Source of the DNA: Hyphomicrobium sp.
Lineage (GTDB): Bacteria > Pseudomonadota > Alphaproteobacteria > Rhizobiales > Hyphomicrobiaceae
Direction of reading: 5' to 3'
Assembly (NCBI GenBank): GCA_022841965.1
Contig: JALHQM010000013.1
Coordinates: forward strand, 19,845 to 64,402
Length of the DNA: 44,558 bases
Numbering within the stretch: the first letter of the stretch is position 1; every line of letters starts with the position of its first letter. This document shows, piece after piece, positions 9,109 to 17,977 of this stretch. The notes below the pieces were generated by a model that worked only from the letters and a program-made list of their open reading frames with translations, was not told the DNA's origin and made no database searches. A program made the position numbers and the translations under genes.

Positions 9109-10305
9109 TTAGTCGTCGGCGCGTTCGTAGATGCGGTTGCCGACGATGAGGAGCGTGGGGGCTGATACGTCGCCACGGTAGCCGAAGGCAAAGGCGGCGG
9201 CGGGCGCGTTCGGCGCTGTGAAGCTTATGGTTCGGCCGGAGATCGCGTAGGAGCCGCTCAACGTTTTGGTCTCGTCTTTGAGCAGCAAACTGCCGTCGGG
9301 ATAGAACTCGATGATGCTCTTCAGGAGGTCCGACGGTGGCCCTCCCGCGGCGAGGAAGCGGCCGTTGAACGCCATGGATGCAGCGGCAGGAGTGGTTTTG
9401 GCGGCGGCGGCGACGGCGGTTCCCTGGGTGCCATCGGCGAATGCGAGCGCGTAGGCTTCGCCGTCGCGTTGCCAGCGGCCTGTGCCTGGGCTGCCAGGTG
9501 GACGGGAGGCGGGATCGAAATCGGCCGGGGCGCGTGCTTCGCTCTCGAAGACGCGGCCGTCTTTCAGAAGCAGGGCGGTTACGGCGCTTGGTTCGCCGGC
9601 GGCCGATGGATTGGTGCCATCGAAGGCGAAGCGCAAAAAGTAGATGATGTTTTCGATGCGGTCATCGGGGTTGATAGGCGCCTCCGAAGCGGTGGTGCTC
9701 GCTGAAGGTTCGGTGCCATCCTCGCTCTCGCGCGCTTCGGCGGGGCCGGCCAGCTGCGATGTCAGATCCGCGTTCACGATAACCGCAGCGGCGCGCCATT
9801 GGTCGACGAGCGTGCGGGCGCGCATGACCTCAGGATTGGTGGTGGGCATGGTCGCTGGGAAGGCGACGAGGAACAGTTGCAGCCGCCGGCCGGGGAGTGG
9901 ATAGCCGGTCACTTCGAAGCGGGCTTCGCTGCCGTCTTCGAGTTCGACAGTGAGCGGCACCAGGAGCCCGGGGGCGACGGCATCGGACGCAGGAAGCGGT
10001 GTGGGATCACCGGCAGGGCGGGGTTCGCCGAACAGATCCTCGATGAGTGCCGGTGCATTTTCGATGATGGCGGCCTTGGTGTCGCCGTCCGCTGTTATGA
10101 CGGGCGGGGCGACGATGGTGACTGTTCCGTCCGGGGTGGGGCCAGAGAAGAGGGCGACGACATCGGTAAGGGTAAGGGTCCAGCCGGGCGGGAGGGCGCC
10201 GAGAGGGGAGGCTGTCTGTTCAGCGTTGGCTGGCCCGGCCACGGCTGCGAGCGCGAGGCTGAACGCCAGCGCAACGCTTTGGGCCAATTGGCTGAATGAG
10301 CTCAT
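9109..10305 (-). CDS. secreted protein of unknown function
   Basis: I do not recognise this family. With the ATG at 10305 the 398-residue product has a Sec signal peptide (SVALAFSLALAAVAGPANA, cleavage near residue 28). Residues about 30-200 form a compact alpha/beta-like domain. A Ser/Thr/Glu-rich linker follows, then a C-terminal region with repeated short beta motifs (LLLKDGRVFE, SLLLKDETKTLSGSYAISG) that resembles a lipocalin-like or copper-resistance-type small barrel. The frame extends to 10449 but the added residues have no signal character. It diverges from the ion-channel gene at 10488 with a 182-bp gap, so the two could share regulation. Confidence 0.78.
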   Translation of the reverse strand: MSSFSQLAQSVALAFSLALAAVAGPANAEQTASPLGALPPGWTLTLTDVVALFSGPTPDGTVTIVAPPVITADGDTKAAIIENAPALIEDLFGEPRPAGDPTPLPASDAVAPGLLVPLTVELEDGSEARFEVTGYPLPGRRLQLFLVAFPATMPTTNPEVMRARTLVDQWRAAAVIVNADLTSQLAGPAEARESEDGTEPSASTTASEAPINPDDRIENIIYFLRFAFDGTNPSAAGEPSAVTALLLKDGRVFESEARAPADFDPASRPPGSPGTGRWQRDGEAYALAFADGTQGTAVAAAAKTTPAAASMAFNGRFLAAGGPPSDLLKSIIEFYPDGSLLLKDETKTLSGSYAISGRTISFTAPNAPAAAFAFGYRGDVSAPTLLIVGNRIYERADD

Positions 10306-10487
10306 TTTTCGCCCTGCTCCGCAGCCGCCGGTGAGCACCAGTATGCGATAAAGGCGCTGCGGTGTTTGCGTTTGGCCGCCGAATGCCTGCCGTTCTGACT
10401 GAAGCAGGAAAATGTGCTCGTCGCCAAGGCCGCATTGTCCCTGGGCCACTCTGACCGGTAGGGTCCGGCGAATTCGTGGGGGATTTG

Positions 10488-11546
10488 ATGGCCGGCTGCT
10501 TTTCTCGTCTTTTGTTTTTGATTGCTGTGCTGGGCAGTTTGGCGGTGCTGAATCATGGCGGCGCGACGGCTGCGGCTGCGCAGGACGCGGCGGCCGTTGC
10601 GGCGGGGGCCGCGTCGCCGGGGGCCGATGAGGTTATCACCGGTGTTTACATCAACGACATCCATGAACTCGATTTTCGCACGCATAGCTACACGGTGGAT
10701 TTCTATGTCTGGTTCCGGTGGCGCAACAAAGAGATCAATCCCGCCAAAACGATGGAATTCATGAACCGGTCGGCACCCGACGATCATGTCCGCGACATGC
10801 TCTACGAGGAGCCGAAGGAACTGCCGGACGGAAGCTTCTATGCCATTGTGCGCAATCAGGGGCGGTTTGCGACGAAGTTGAAGCTGGAAAACTATCCATT
10901 TGACCGGCAGGAGCTCGTCATCCTGTTTGAGGATACGGAGAGCGGTTCGGCCAAGCAGCTTTATCGCGCCGATGAGACACCGGTGACGTTGTCAGGTAGC
11001 ATCGTGCTGCCTGGGTTCGGGATTGAGACGGCCCGGTTGATCATCGCCGAGTATACCTATCCAACGAACTTCGGCGATCCGACGGTGGGGGCGGAGGAAT
11101 CCTATTCGCGCGCGGCGGTGACGATTTCGATTGCTCGGCCGATGACAGCGCTTTCGGTGAAAACGTTTCTGCCGATCCTGCTCATCATGGCGTGCGCGGG
11201 GTTGGTTCTGTTTATCCGGCCGGCCTTCATCGACGCGCGGGTCGGATTGGGCATCACGGCGCTTTTGACCCTTGTGGCTTTGCAACTCGCGGGCGGGTCG
11301 TCGCTGCCGGAGGTGGACTATCTGACCATGGTCGACAAGGTCTATCTGGCGTCGTACGGCTTTATCATGCTGGTGCTCTTTCGTGTGGTGCGCGCCTCTT
11401 GGCGGGACAGCGGCGGAGAACTTGCCATTGTTCGCGCGGACCGGGTTTGGTTTGCGCTGATCGTGCTGCTTTACGTGGTGGCGCTGGCAGCGATTGGCGC
11501 AGACAGTTTTAGCGGGTTAATGGCCGCACAACCGGTTGCAGCCTGA
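10488..11546 (+). CDS. pentameric ligand-gated ion channel homologue
   Basis: A bacterial member of the Cys-loop receptor superfamily, as GLIC and ELIC are. After a signal peptide (to about residue 33) comes an extracellular beta-sandwich starting TGVYINDIHELDF and VDFYVWFRWRN. The prokaryotic counterpart of the Cys-loop, with its YPFDRQEL hallmark and no cysteine pair, follows. Four membrane helices complete it: M1 with KTFLPILLIMACAGLVLFI, pore-lining M2 with GLGITALLTLVALQLAG, M3 with YLASYGFIMLVLFRVV, and M4 near the C-terminus. The M3-M4 loop is short, as in bacteria. The ATG at 10488 follows GGGGGA; a GTG lies 4 codons upstream. The ligand cannot be read from the sequence. A Nudix gene starts 13 bp downstream. 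Confidence 0.88.
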   Translation: MAGCFSRLLFLIAVLGSLAVLNHGGATAAAAQDAAAVAAGAASPGADEVITGVYINDIHELDFRTHSYTVDFYVWFRWRNKEINPAKTMEFMNRSAPDDHVRDMLYEEPKELPDGSFYAIVRNQGRFATKLKLENYPFDRQELVILFEDTESGSAKQLYRADETPVTLSGSIVLPGFGIETARLIIAEYTYPTNFGDPTVGAEESYSRAAVTISIARPMTALSVKTFLPILLIMACAGLVLFIRPAFIDARVGLGITALLTLVALQLAGGSSLPEVDYLTMVDKVYLASYGFIMLVLFRVVRASWRDSGGELAIVRADRVWFALIVLLYVVALAAIGADSFSGLMAAQPVAA

Positions 11547-11559
11547 GGACAAGGTGTCA

Positions 11560-12282
11560 ATGCGGCCCCCAAACGTCAGCTTTGTGGAGGACTGCAACCT
11601 GACCGTTAGCGATGCGGTGTGGGCGTTCGCGTCTCAGAATGCGGAAGCGATCGACGCGCATTGGAAGCAGCGGACGGCGGAAAATCCATCCTATTTCAAT
11701 GGAACGATCTATATGCTCGCCGATCATGCGATCGCGGGTGGAATTTTTTCTGGCACGCTTCTGCCGGTGGAATTCAAAGCGTTTCTCTATTGGAAGGAGA
11801 ACGGCCAAACGGGCACTGCGGCGTGCGACGTGTTCGGGTCGGCGCTGATCCGGTCCGGCGACGGGGCCATTTTGTTGGGACGCCAGAGAGCTGGAAACTT
11901 GAATGCAGGGCTCGTCTATCTGCCGGGTGGATTTATCGATCCGCGTGATGCGGACGCCGAGGGCTGCGTTGATATCCGGGCGAGCGTTCTGCGTGAGGTC
12001 GAGGAGGAGACAGGGCTTTTAGCGTGCACACTTGCTGTCAGTGATGGGTATCTGATCACGACGGTGGGGCGTCAGGTCTCGATTGCGGTCGAATTGATCG
12101 GTGATGGCGAAGCGGCGCGGCTGATGGCGTTCATGCGGGATGCGGTGGCGCATGAGGCGGCACCCGAACTGGAAGAGATCGTGGCGGTAAGGACCTTGGC
12201 CGATCTCGATCCGTTGCCGATGCCCGATTATGCGGCGGTGCTGCTGCGGCATGTTCTGGCCGGTAAAGCTCCGGTCGCGTAG
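11560..12282 (+). CDS. Nudix hydrolase with a lengthened Nudix box
   Basis: Nudix enzymes hydrolyse nucleoside diphosphates linked to another group, using Mg2+. In this 240-residue protein the box spans about residues 123-153: GGFIDPRDADAEG, then ASVLREVEEETGLL. The core REVEEETG is intact, but the distance from the first Gly is about three residues longer than GX5EX7REUXEEXGU, and the first Glu has no exact counterpart. The N-terminal 90 residues are not recognisable. The ATG at 11560 has GAGGACAAGG upstream; a TTG at 11536 overlapping the previous gene is less likely. The substrate is unknown. Confidence 0.83.
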   Translation: MRPPNVSFVEDCNLTVSDAVWAFASQNAEAIDAHWKQRTAENPSYFNGTIYMLADHAIAGGIFSGTLLPVEFKAFLYWKENGQTGTAACDVFGSALIRSGDGAILLGRQRAGNLNAGLVYLPGGFIDPRDADAEGCVDIRASVLREVEEETGLLACTLAVSDGYLITTVGRQVSIAVELIGDGEAARLMAFMRDAVAHEAAPELEEIVAVRTLADLDPLPMPDYAAVLLRHVLAGKAPVA

Positions 12283-12369
12283 GCGTGCCACTCTGTTCGT
12301 CTCTTGTGCTTGGAGGGAGCGGCAGAATGGGGTAAGTGGCGCCTCTATGATTGAGCGTAGCGAGGACCG

Positions 12370-13278
12370 ATGCGGCTTTCTTTCAGCACGTTGGATGTTT
12401 TTACTGACCGGCGCTTTGGCGGCAATCCGCTGGCGGTTGTTCATGGCGCAGGCGGTCTGACGGACGATCAGATGCAGGCGATTGCGCGCGAGTTCAATTT
12501 GTCGGAGACGGTGTTCGTGCTGCCGGCGGAGAACCCGGCGCATTCGGCGCGTTTACGGATTTTTACACCACTCAAGGAACTGCCGTTTGCTGGTCATCCT
12601 ACCGTTGGGACGGCGGCGCTGCTTGCCGAGAACAAGTTCGGGCAGGGACGGGATGCGGATGCGCTGATCGTGTTGGAAGAGGGCATTGGCACGTTGCGCG
12701 TTGGTGTTCGGCTGAAGGCCGATCAATCGCCGTTTGCGGAGTTCGATGCGCCGAAGATGCCGGTTGAGGCGGGGACGCTGCCGCCCGTCGATGTGTTGGC
12801 GGCGGCGCTCGGGCTCATTCCGAGCGAGATCGGTTTTGAGAACCACAAGCCAGTTTGTTATGCGGTGGGGACTGCGTTCGCGTTCGTGCCGATCGCCTCG
12901 CGCGAGGCGATTGCGAGGGCGCGCGTCAACGGCAGTCATTGGGCGCCGGCGTTTTCGCAGCAGGGGCTTGTGGGGGCGTATCTCTATACGCGGCAGTGCG
13001 AGCATACGACGTCATCTTTTCATGTTCGCATGTTTGCACCCGATGCCGGGGTGCCGGAAGATCCCGCGACCGGTTCGGCGGCGGTGTGTTTTGCTGGCGT
13101 TATTGCGCGGTTCGACCGGTTACCGCATGGCACGCACCGGCGCACGATCGAGCAGGGCTTCGAGATGAACCGGCCGAGCCTCGTGTCGCTGGTGCTGACC
13201 ATCGATGGACAGGGGCTGGAAGGCGTGCGCATTGGCGGGCATTGCGTGCGCGTGAGCGAAGGTACGATTGAGGTGTGA
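12370..13278 (+). CDS. PhzF family isomerase/epimerase-like protein
   Basis: Member of the PhzF (phenazine biosynthesis-like, diaminopimelate epimerase fold) family. The 302-residue product starts with the family pattern [15 protein letters not shown]. It carries the catalytic Glu46 in [13 protein letters not shown] in the first domain, and the paired DPATGSA motif in the second. Length is normal for the family. No phenazine genes are near, so it is one of the many family members without a known substrate. It starts 87 bp after the Nudix gene and may be co-transcribed with it. A very G-rich run (about 13278-13302) follows the stop codon. Confidence 0.88.
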   Translation: MRLSFSTLDVFTDRRFGGNPLAVVHGAGGLTDDQMQAIAREFNLSETVFVLPAENPAHSARLRIFTPLKELPFAGHPTVGTAALLAENKFGQGRDADALIVLEEGIGTLRVGVRLKADQSPFAEFDAPKMPVEAGTLPPVDVLAAALGLIPSEIGFENHKPVCYAVGTAFAFVPIASREAIARARVNGSHWAPAFSQQGLVGAYLYTRQCEHTTSSFHVRMFAPDAGVPEDPATGSAAVCFAGVIARFDRLPHGTHRRTIEQGFEMNRPSLVSLVLTIDGQGLEGVRIGGHCVRVSEGTIEV

Positions 13279-13408
13279 GGGGGGGGTGGGGGGTGCCCCT
13301 TGATCCCTTCGGCAAGCACCGTAATCCGCCGAGGCTGGGGCAGGTGGCTGTGATGCGGCTTTTTTCGCGGGTGTATGCCGGTTGCGCTAAGCTAACCCGA
13401 CCTACAGG

Positions 13409-13930
13409 CTACTTTGATTGCAGTTGCCATTCGCCGGCGAAGGCGGCGCCCATGCCGCAAAAATAGCTGCAGGCTTCCGTCGCCGTGACCTTTACGATGT
13501 TGGGGCCAGGGACACTGACGATGCGGACTTCACATTCGGCCGGGTCGTCCATCGTCGCTGAGAGTTCGTCGTTGTCGTTGCGTGAGGCGCCCAATTTCGC
13601 TGAACAGGTCGGCGTGTTGTCGCTCTCTGTTACTGTCGTGATGCCAATGTCGGCCGGTCCATCACCGGGTTCCAATATCGTCATTTCTCCCGACATTCCT
13701 TGCTCCCGGAACGTGTATTTGCCGGTGAGGGCTGAGCCGGGTGCGCCTTCTACAACCTTTTTCCAGTCGCAGGCATACCCCGTGGGGTCATCGACGTTCG
13801 CGGCGGCGTCTTGGCAGGCGGCCAGAGCATCTTGGTAGGCGTCGCCGGCAATGGCCGGGGTATGACCGATAAACGAAGCGATTGCGAGGTGAGCCATGGC
13901 AATCATGCTGGGAGCGCCTAAAATGTTCAT
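13409..13930 (-). CDS. small secreted cysteine-containing protein
   Basis: Family not recognised. The 173-residue product has a signal peptide (MNILGAPSMIAMAHLAIASF, cleavage near AIAG, residue 29) and six cysteines in the mature part. These include a C-terminal CSYFCGMGAAFAGEW segment that looks like a closing disulfide-stabilised strand. The ATG at 13930 has AGGAA 8 bp upstream. The mature part is mostly short beta segments, which would suit a periplasmic or secreted binding or inhibitor protein; that is only a structural impression. The gene is convergent with phzF and lies beside the cytochrome b561 gene on the same strand. Confidence 0.72.
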   Translation of the reverse strand: MNILGAPSMIAMAHLAIASFIGHTPAIAGDAYQDALAACQDAAANVDDPTGYACDWKKVVEGAPGSALTGKYTFREQGMSGEMTILEPGDGPADIGITTVTESDNTPTCSAKLGASRNDNDELSATMDDPAECEVRIVSVPGPNIVKVTATEACSYFCGMGAAFAGEWQLQSK

Positions 13931-14056
13931 TCAAAGTTCCTAGTTCAGGCCACGTCTGAGCCGCGGACGGTAAAGTCGGTGTTGCAGATCCGCAAGTGTC
14001 TGGCGTGTCGCCTCACAGGACCAATTTTAGCACGCGCGTCTTTGCTGCCACGATCG

Positions 14057-14611
14057 TCACCCCGCCTTCTTCGGCATCATGCGGATCAGCGAGGTATCTT
14101 TGAAGACGGCGTGGTGGAGGATGGCGAGAAGGGCGTGGCCTCCCAAAAGGACATAGCCGATTTGGCCGCCGAGTTCGTGGAGTTCTTCGAGGCGGCCGGA
14201 GAGGATTTTGTCGGGGCCGAGGAGGCTCGGGATTTCGAGGCCGTAGAAGATGACGGCGTCGCCTTCGGTGGAGAGCGTGGCCCAGCCGATGAACGGCATG
14301 GCGATTAGGAAGATGTAGATCAGGGCGTGGCCAATTTTGGCGGCGGTGTGCTGCCAAGCGGCGGGAGCCGGTGTGATGGCGGGGGCTGGTTCTCCGGAGA
14401 CCTTGATGATCAGGCGGGCGAGTGTGAGGCCGAGGATGGTGAGACCCAGTGAATAGTGGGTGGCCTTCATGAATTCGCGGCCGGGTGTGTTGCGGGGGAA
14501 GATCTCGCGGAATTCCATGAAGATGTAGGCGGCGACGACCAGGAGGAAGGTCAGCCAATGGAGGCGGATCATCGTCAGGGAATAGCGGGGTACGGTGGAC
14601 TGGCCGGTCAT
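14057..14611 (-). CDS. cytochrome b561 (CybB/YodB-type)
   Basis: A four-helix inner-membrane dihaem b-type cytochrome of the prokaryotic b561 family, which moves electrons between quinol and an acceptor such as superoxide. The 184-residue product has RLHW near the N-terminus (His18), His52 at the start of helix 2, and His145 and His159 in helix 4 (ELHELGG and GGHALLAILHH). This arrangement fits two haems. The N-terminal MTGQSTVPRYSLTMIRLHW matches the family start. The gene is isolated, with about 200 bp to the leuA leader on its upstream side. No cytochrome partner or catalase/peroxidase gene is nearby. Confidence 0.88.
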   Translation of the reverse strand: MTGQSTVPRYSLTMIRLHWLTFLLVVAAYIFMEFREIFPRNTPGREFMKATHYSLGLTILGLTLARLIIKVSGEPAPAITPAPAAWQHTAAKIGHALIYIFLIAMPFIGWATLSTEGDAVIFYGLEIPSLLGPDKILSGRLEELHELGGQIGYVLLGGHALLAILHHAVFKDTSLIRMMPKKAG

Positions 14612-14811
14612 GGGTGCCTCACGTCGGAATATTGGGCCGGGGTGTTGCCCTGGTCTCCAATGACCCTAGCCCCCGCCGGCTGACGGCGGCCTGACGCGGA
14701 TCAATACGCTTATAGCCTGGGCAAACAGGGCGCGCGCGCGGTTGCAGCGCATTGTCAACCATTTCGTCATATTGTACCCCTTGGTGCAGTTTTGATCCGG
14801 GACCCGCGGCG

Positions 14812-14931
14812 ATGCTCTTTTCCGCCCCACGTGCCTGCTCGTCTGGCCTCTCCGCAGCCTTGCTGCGGGGACGGACCGGTCGTGGCCGGACCGGTGGTCT
14901 CCCGTCGCTGCTGCTCCTTACCGGCCCCTGA
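14812..14931 (+). CDS. leuL: leuA leader peptide (LeuL) with four consecutive Leu codons
   Basis: A 39-codon frame that starts at the ATG at 14812, ends at TGA 14929-14931, and lies about 120 bp upstream of leuA. Nine of its codons are Leu. Four are consecutive, CTG CTG CTC CTT at 14908-14919, and the peptide ends SLLLLTGP. This is the classical layout of an attenuation leader, where ribosomes stalled on Leu codons under leucine shortage alter the RNA fold. The Shine-Dalgarno site is poor. It is in a different frame from the upstream extension of leuA. Confidence 0.72.
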   Translation: MLFSAPRACSSGLSAALLRGRTGRGRTGGLPSLLLLTGP

Positions 14932-15050
14932 GCCGAACCTGGACGCGCGTTCACAGCGTCGCAGGGGCTTAGGGGGAGACGACGAGAGAGCCAAAGGATC
15001 ATCTGCGCCCCCGAGTGCCTGGCACCGCAGGGCCCCAAGTTCAAGGATCG
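14925..15050 (+). promoter_or_regulatory. leu attenuator RNA structures
   Basis: CCCCTGAGCC (14925-14934), which contains the leader stop codon, can pair with GGCTTAGGGG (14966-14975): ten pairs with one G-U. Its 5' arm begins only 6 bases after the Leu run, so a ribosome stalled there would mask it. The same downstream arm can instead contribute to folds with CCCCC (15008-15012) or GCCCC (15032-15036), and CTGCG/CGCAG (15003-15007, 15026-15030) encloses a small palindrome. No T-run precedes leuA, so control may be through Rho or translation initiation. Confidence 0.5.
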
Positions 15051-15055
15051 ACATC

Positions 15056-16597
15056 ATGACTGCCACGGCCGACCGCGTCGTTATTTTCGACACTACGTTG
15101 CGCGATGGGGAGCAGTGCCCCGGCGCGACGATGACGTATGAAGAAAAGCTCGAGGTGGCCGACTGCCTCGATGCGCTGGGTGTCGACATCATTGAAGCCG
15201 GTTTTCCGATTGCGTCGGAGGGTGATTTCGATGCGGTGAGCGCGATCTCGAAGCGGGTGCAGAACGCAACGATCGCGGGGCTGGCGCGGGCCATCAACGC
15301 CGATATCGACCGGGCGGGCGAAGCCGTGCGGCATGCGAAGCGCGGGCGCATTCACACGTTCGTTTCGACGTCTCCTATCCATCTCGAATACCAGATGCGC
15401 AAGAGCCAAGCGGAGGTGCTCGAGATCATTTCGGCGACGGTCGCCAGGGCGCGCAACCTCGTCGATGATGTTGAATGGTCGGCGATGGACGCGACGCGTA
15501 CGCCGATCGATTATCTGTGCCAGTGCGTCGATGCGGCGATCAAGGCGGGGGCGACGACGATCAACCTGCCGGATACGGTGGGGTATGCGACGCCGCAGGA
15601 ATACTACGAAATGTTCAAGGCGGTGCGCGAGCGCGTGGCGAACTCGGACAAGGCGGTATTTTCGACCCATTGCCACAACGATCTCGGCTTGGCGGTCGCG
15701 AACTCTCTGGCGGCTTTGAATGCGGGTGCGCGGCAGATCGAATGCACGATCAACGGCATCGGTGAGCGGGCGGGCAATGCTGCGCTCGAAGAAGTCGTCA
15801 TGGCGATCCGCACGCGGTCGGATGTGCTGCCGTATGAGACGGGGATTGATACGACGATGCTGTCGCGCGCGTCGAAGCTCGTGTCGGCGGTGACGAATTT
15901 CCCGGTGCAGTACAACAAAGCCATCGTTGGGCGGAATGCGTTCGCGCATGAGAGCGGCATTCACCAGGATGGACTGCTCAAGTATCAGCAGACGTATGAG
16001 ATCATGACGCCGGAATCGGTGGGTGTGGCGAAGACGTCGCTGGTGATGGGCAAGCATTCGGGGCGCAATGCGTTCCGGTCGAAGTTGCGCGAGATGGGCT
16101 TCGAATTGGGCGAGAATGCCTTCGAGGATGCGTTTAACCGGTTCAAGGCGTTGGCTGATCGCAAGAAGCATATGTACGACGAGGACATCGAGGCGCTGGT
16201 CGACCACGGGATTGCGCATGCGCACGACCGGATGAAGGTCGCGTCGTTGACGGTGATCGCGGGGACGGTTGGGCCGCAGGCGGCGACGCTGACGCTGGAG
16301 ATCGATGGTGTGGCGTCGACGGTGCAGGCGCAGGGCAACGGACCGGTGGATGCAACCTTTAACGCGATCAAAATGCTGGTGCCGCATTCGGCGCGACTCG
16401 AACTCTATCAGGTGCATGCGGTGACCGAGGGAACGGACGCGCAGGCGGAAGTGTCGGTGCGGCTGGAAGAAGACGGACGCGTGGTGACCGGGCGCGGGGC
16501 GGATACCGACACCATGGTGGCCTCGGCGAAGGCCTATGTGGCGGCGCTGAACAAGCTGATTGTGAAGCGTCAAAAAGTGGCGCAGGCGCAACTCTAA
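15056..16597 (+). CDS. leuA: 2-isopropylmalate synthase
   Basis: Condenses 2-ketoisovalerate with acetyl-CoA, the committed step of leucine biosynthesis. The 513-residue product opens with the DRE-TIM signature FDTTLRDGEQ (near residue 11). It carries the metal-binding HCHNDLGLAVANS segment, and NGIGERAGNAALEEV. The C-terminal LeuA dimerisation domain (about 385-505), which binds leucine for feedback inhibition, is complete. The frame runs open from 14792, but the ATG at 15056 matches the family N-terminus and the upstream part is occupied by the leader peptide in another frame. The gene stands alone and closes with a strong terminator. Confidence 0.96.
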   Translation: MTATADRVVIFDTTLRDGEQCPGATMTYEEKLEVADCLDALGVDIIEAGFPIASEGDFDAVSAISKRVQNATIAGLARAINADIDRAGEAVRHAKRGRIHTFVSTSPIHLEYQMRKSQAEVLEIISATVARARNLVDDVEWSAMDATRTPIDYLCQCVDAAIKAGATTINLPDTVGYATPQEYYEMFKAVRERVANSDKAVFSTHCHNDLGLAVANSLAALNAGARQIECTINGIGERAGNAALEEVVMAIRTRSDVLPYETGIDTTMLSRASKLVSAVTNFPVQYNKAIVGRNAFAHESGIHQDGLLKYQQTYEIMTPESVGVAKTSLVMGKHSGRNAFRSKLREMGFELGENAFEDAFNRFKALADRKKHMYDEDIEALVDHGIAHAHDRMKVASLTVIAGTVGPQAATLTLEIDGVASTVQAQGNGPVDATFNAIKMLVPHSARLELYQVHAVTEGTDAQAEVSVRLEEDGRVVTGRGADTDTMVASAKAYVAALNKLIVKRQKVAQAQL

Positions 16598-16622
16598 GCG
16601 GGCGTTGACGGACAGAAATCTG

Positions 16623-16651
16623 AAAAGGGCGGCTTTTGAGCCGCCCTTTTT
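16623..16651 (+). terminator. Rho-independent terminator of leuA
   Basis: AAAAGGGCGGC (16623-16633), loop TTTTGA, GCCGCCCTTTTT (16640-16651): a near-perfect GC-rich stem ending in a T-run, 25 bp after the leuA stop. This is the clearest intrinsic terminator in the window. Confidence 0.92.
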
Positions 16652-16889
16652 GCGGTCCGGGTTAGAAATTCCTTTTCCGTAACAAGGCTTATGGTGGCGT
16701 GTGCGATCTGGCGCATACGGTCCCAACGCGGTAGGGATGATGGCAGACGCGCGGCTGGAGCGAGGGCTTCTCCGGCGGGTGGTAGCGTCTCAAGCATGGG
16801 GGGCGAGGCGGCATGGGGTTTGCTCTGCCTTCGTCTTAACTGGTGCCGTGCCTCGTTCCGGGGCAGCGGCGCTGCGTCGACCTGAGTAC

Positions 16890-17936
16890 ATGTTAATGCG
16901 TCTGCCCACGATCAGCCCCTTCAGTGAAGACATCGCCATCGATCTCGGCACGGTGAATACCATCGTGCACGTGATGGGTCGCGGCGTCGTGATCGACGAG
17001 CCATCGGTCGTGGCGGTGCGGACGGGTCCGGGACACCGGCAAGTGCTGGCGGTCGGGCACGAGGCGCACCAGATGCTTGGGCGCACGCCCGGATCGATCG
17101 AAACGATCCGGCCGCTGCGCGATGGCGTGATCGCCGACTTTGTTGCGACAGAGGAGATGCTGCGCCAGTTCATCCGGCGAACGCGGACAACGTTTTTGGG
17201 ATTGCGGCGGCCACGCATTCTGATCTGTGTGCCGGCGGGTGCAACGCCGGTCGAGCGGCGGGCTGTCTATGAGACGGCGGTGCAAGCCGGCGGGCGCAAA
17301 GTCTACATCGTGGAAGAGCCGGTGGCGGCGGCGCTTGGCGCGGGACTGCCGATTGATGAGCCGGTGGGATCGATGGCGGTCGATATCGGCGGCGGGACGA
17401 CGGACATCGCCGTTCTGTCGCTTGGCGGTGTCATTGAGGCGCGGTCGCTGCGCATTGCGGGCAACGCCATGGACGAAGCCATCATCCGCTACATCCGGCG
17501 CGAGCATCAATTGCTCATCAGCGAGTCGAACGCGGAGCGGATCAAGATCGAGGCGGGATCGGCGTCGCAGCAGATGAATGGGCTGGCGAGCGAGATCCAT
17601 ATTCGCGGGCGGGATCTGCGCAATGGCAAACCGAAGAGCACCGTGCTGTCGCCGCAGCATATCGCGGAAGCGCTCAACGAGCCGGTGGAAGCGATGGCGG
17701 AGTTCATCGAGCGGGCGTTGGAGGAATTGCCGCCGCAGGTGTCGAACGACATTTGTGACCGGGGCATCATGCTGACCGGTGGTGGGGCGCTGCTGCATAA
17801 GCTCGATCAGGAACTGGCCAAGCGTGTCGGTGTTCCGTTCATCGTCTCGGACAATCCATTGCATTGCGTCGTGCGGGGATCGGCGATGCTTTTGGAGAAC
17901 ATCGCCGCGCGGGAACATCTTCTAATCCGGCCGTGA
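16890..17936 (+). CDS. mreB: rod-shape-determining actin homologue MreB
   Basis: Bacterial actin that directs the lateral wall synthesis machinery. The product is 348 residues from the ATG at 16890 (another Met lies two codons on). It has IDLGTVNT (phosphate-1 loop), the VCVPAGATPVERRAV region, VDIGGGTTDIAVLSLGG (phosphate-2 loop) and LTGGGALLHKLD (adenosine motif). The frame extends 63 codons upstream without MreB-like sequence, so the shorter start is chosen. It is the first gene of the mreB-mreC-mreD-mrdA-rodA cluster. The terminator of leuA and about 240 bp without a gene precede it. Confidence 0.95.
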   Translation: MLMRLPTISPFSEDIAIDLGTVNTIVHVMGRGVVIDEPSVVAVRTGPGHRQVLAVGHEAHQMLGRTPGSIETIRPLRDGVIADFVATEEMLRQFIRRTRTTFLGLRRPRILICVPAGATPVERRAVYETAVQAGGRKVYIVEEPVAAALGAGLPIDEPVGSMAVDIGGGTTDIAVLSLGGVIEARSLRIAGNAMDEAIIRYIRREHQLLISESNAERIKIEAGSASQQMNGLASEIHIRGRDLRNGKPKSTVLSPQHIAEALNEPVEAMAEFIERALEELPPQVSNDICDRGIMLTGGGALLHKLDQELAKRVGVPFIVSDNPLHCVVRGSAMLLENIAAREHLLIRP

Positions 17937-17977
17937 GGCGGGAGGCACTTGTGATTGCTGAGCGTTGAAGGCGTCGC

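Noticed and set aside
13278-13302. G-rich run after phzF, possible G-quadruplex
   Set aside because: Two G-runs without the four short tracts needed for an ordinary intramolecular quadruplex; noted only as composition.
14620-14811. Promoter of leuA (TTGTCA at 14752-14757)
   Set aside because: No -10 box at acceptable spacing could be identified, so no promoter is called.
15041-16726. Long open frame (561 codons) on the minus strand opposite leuA
   Set aside because: It is antisense to a certain gene, is Arg- and His-rich as is typical for shadow frames in GC-rich DNA, and has no recognisable domain.
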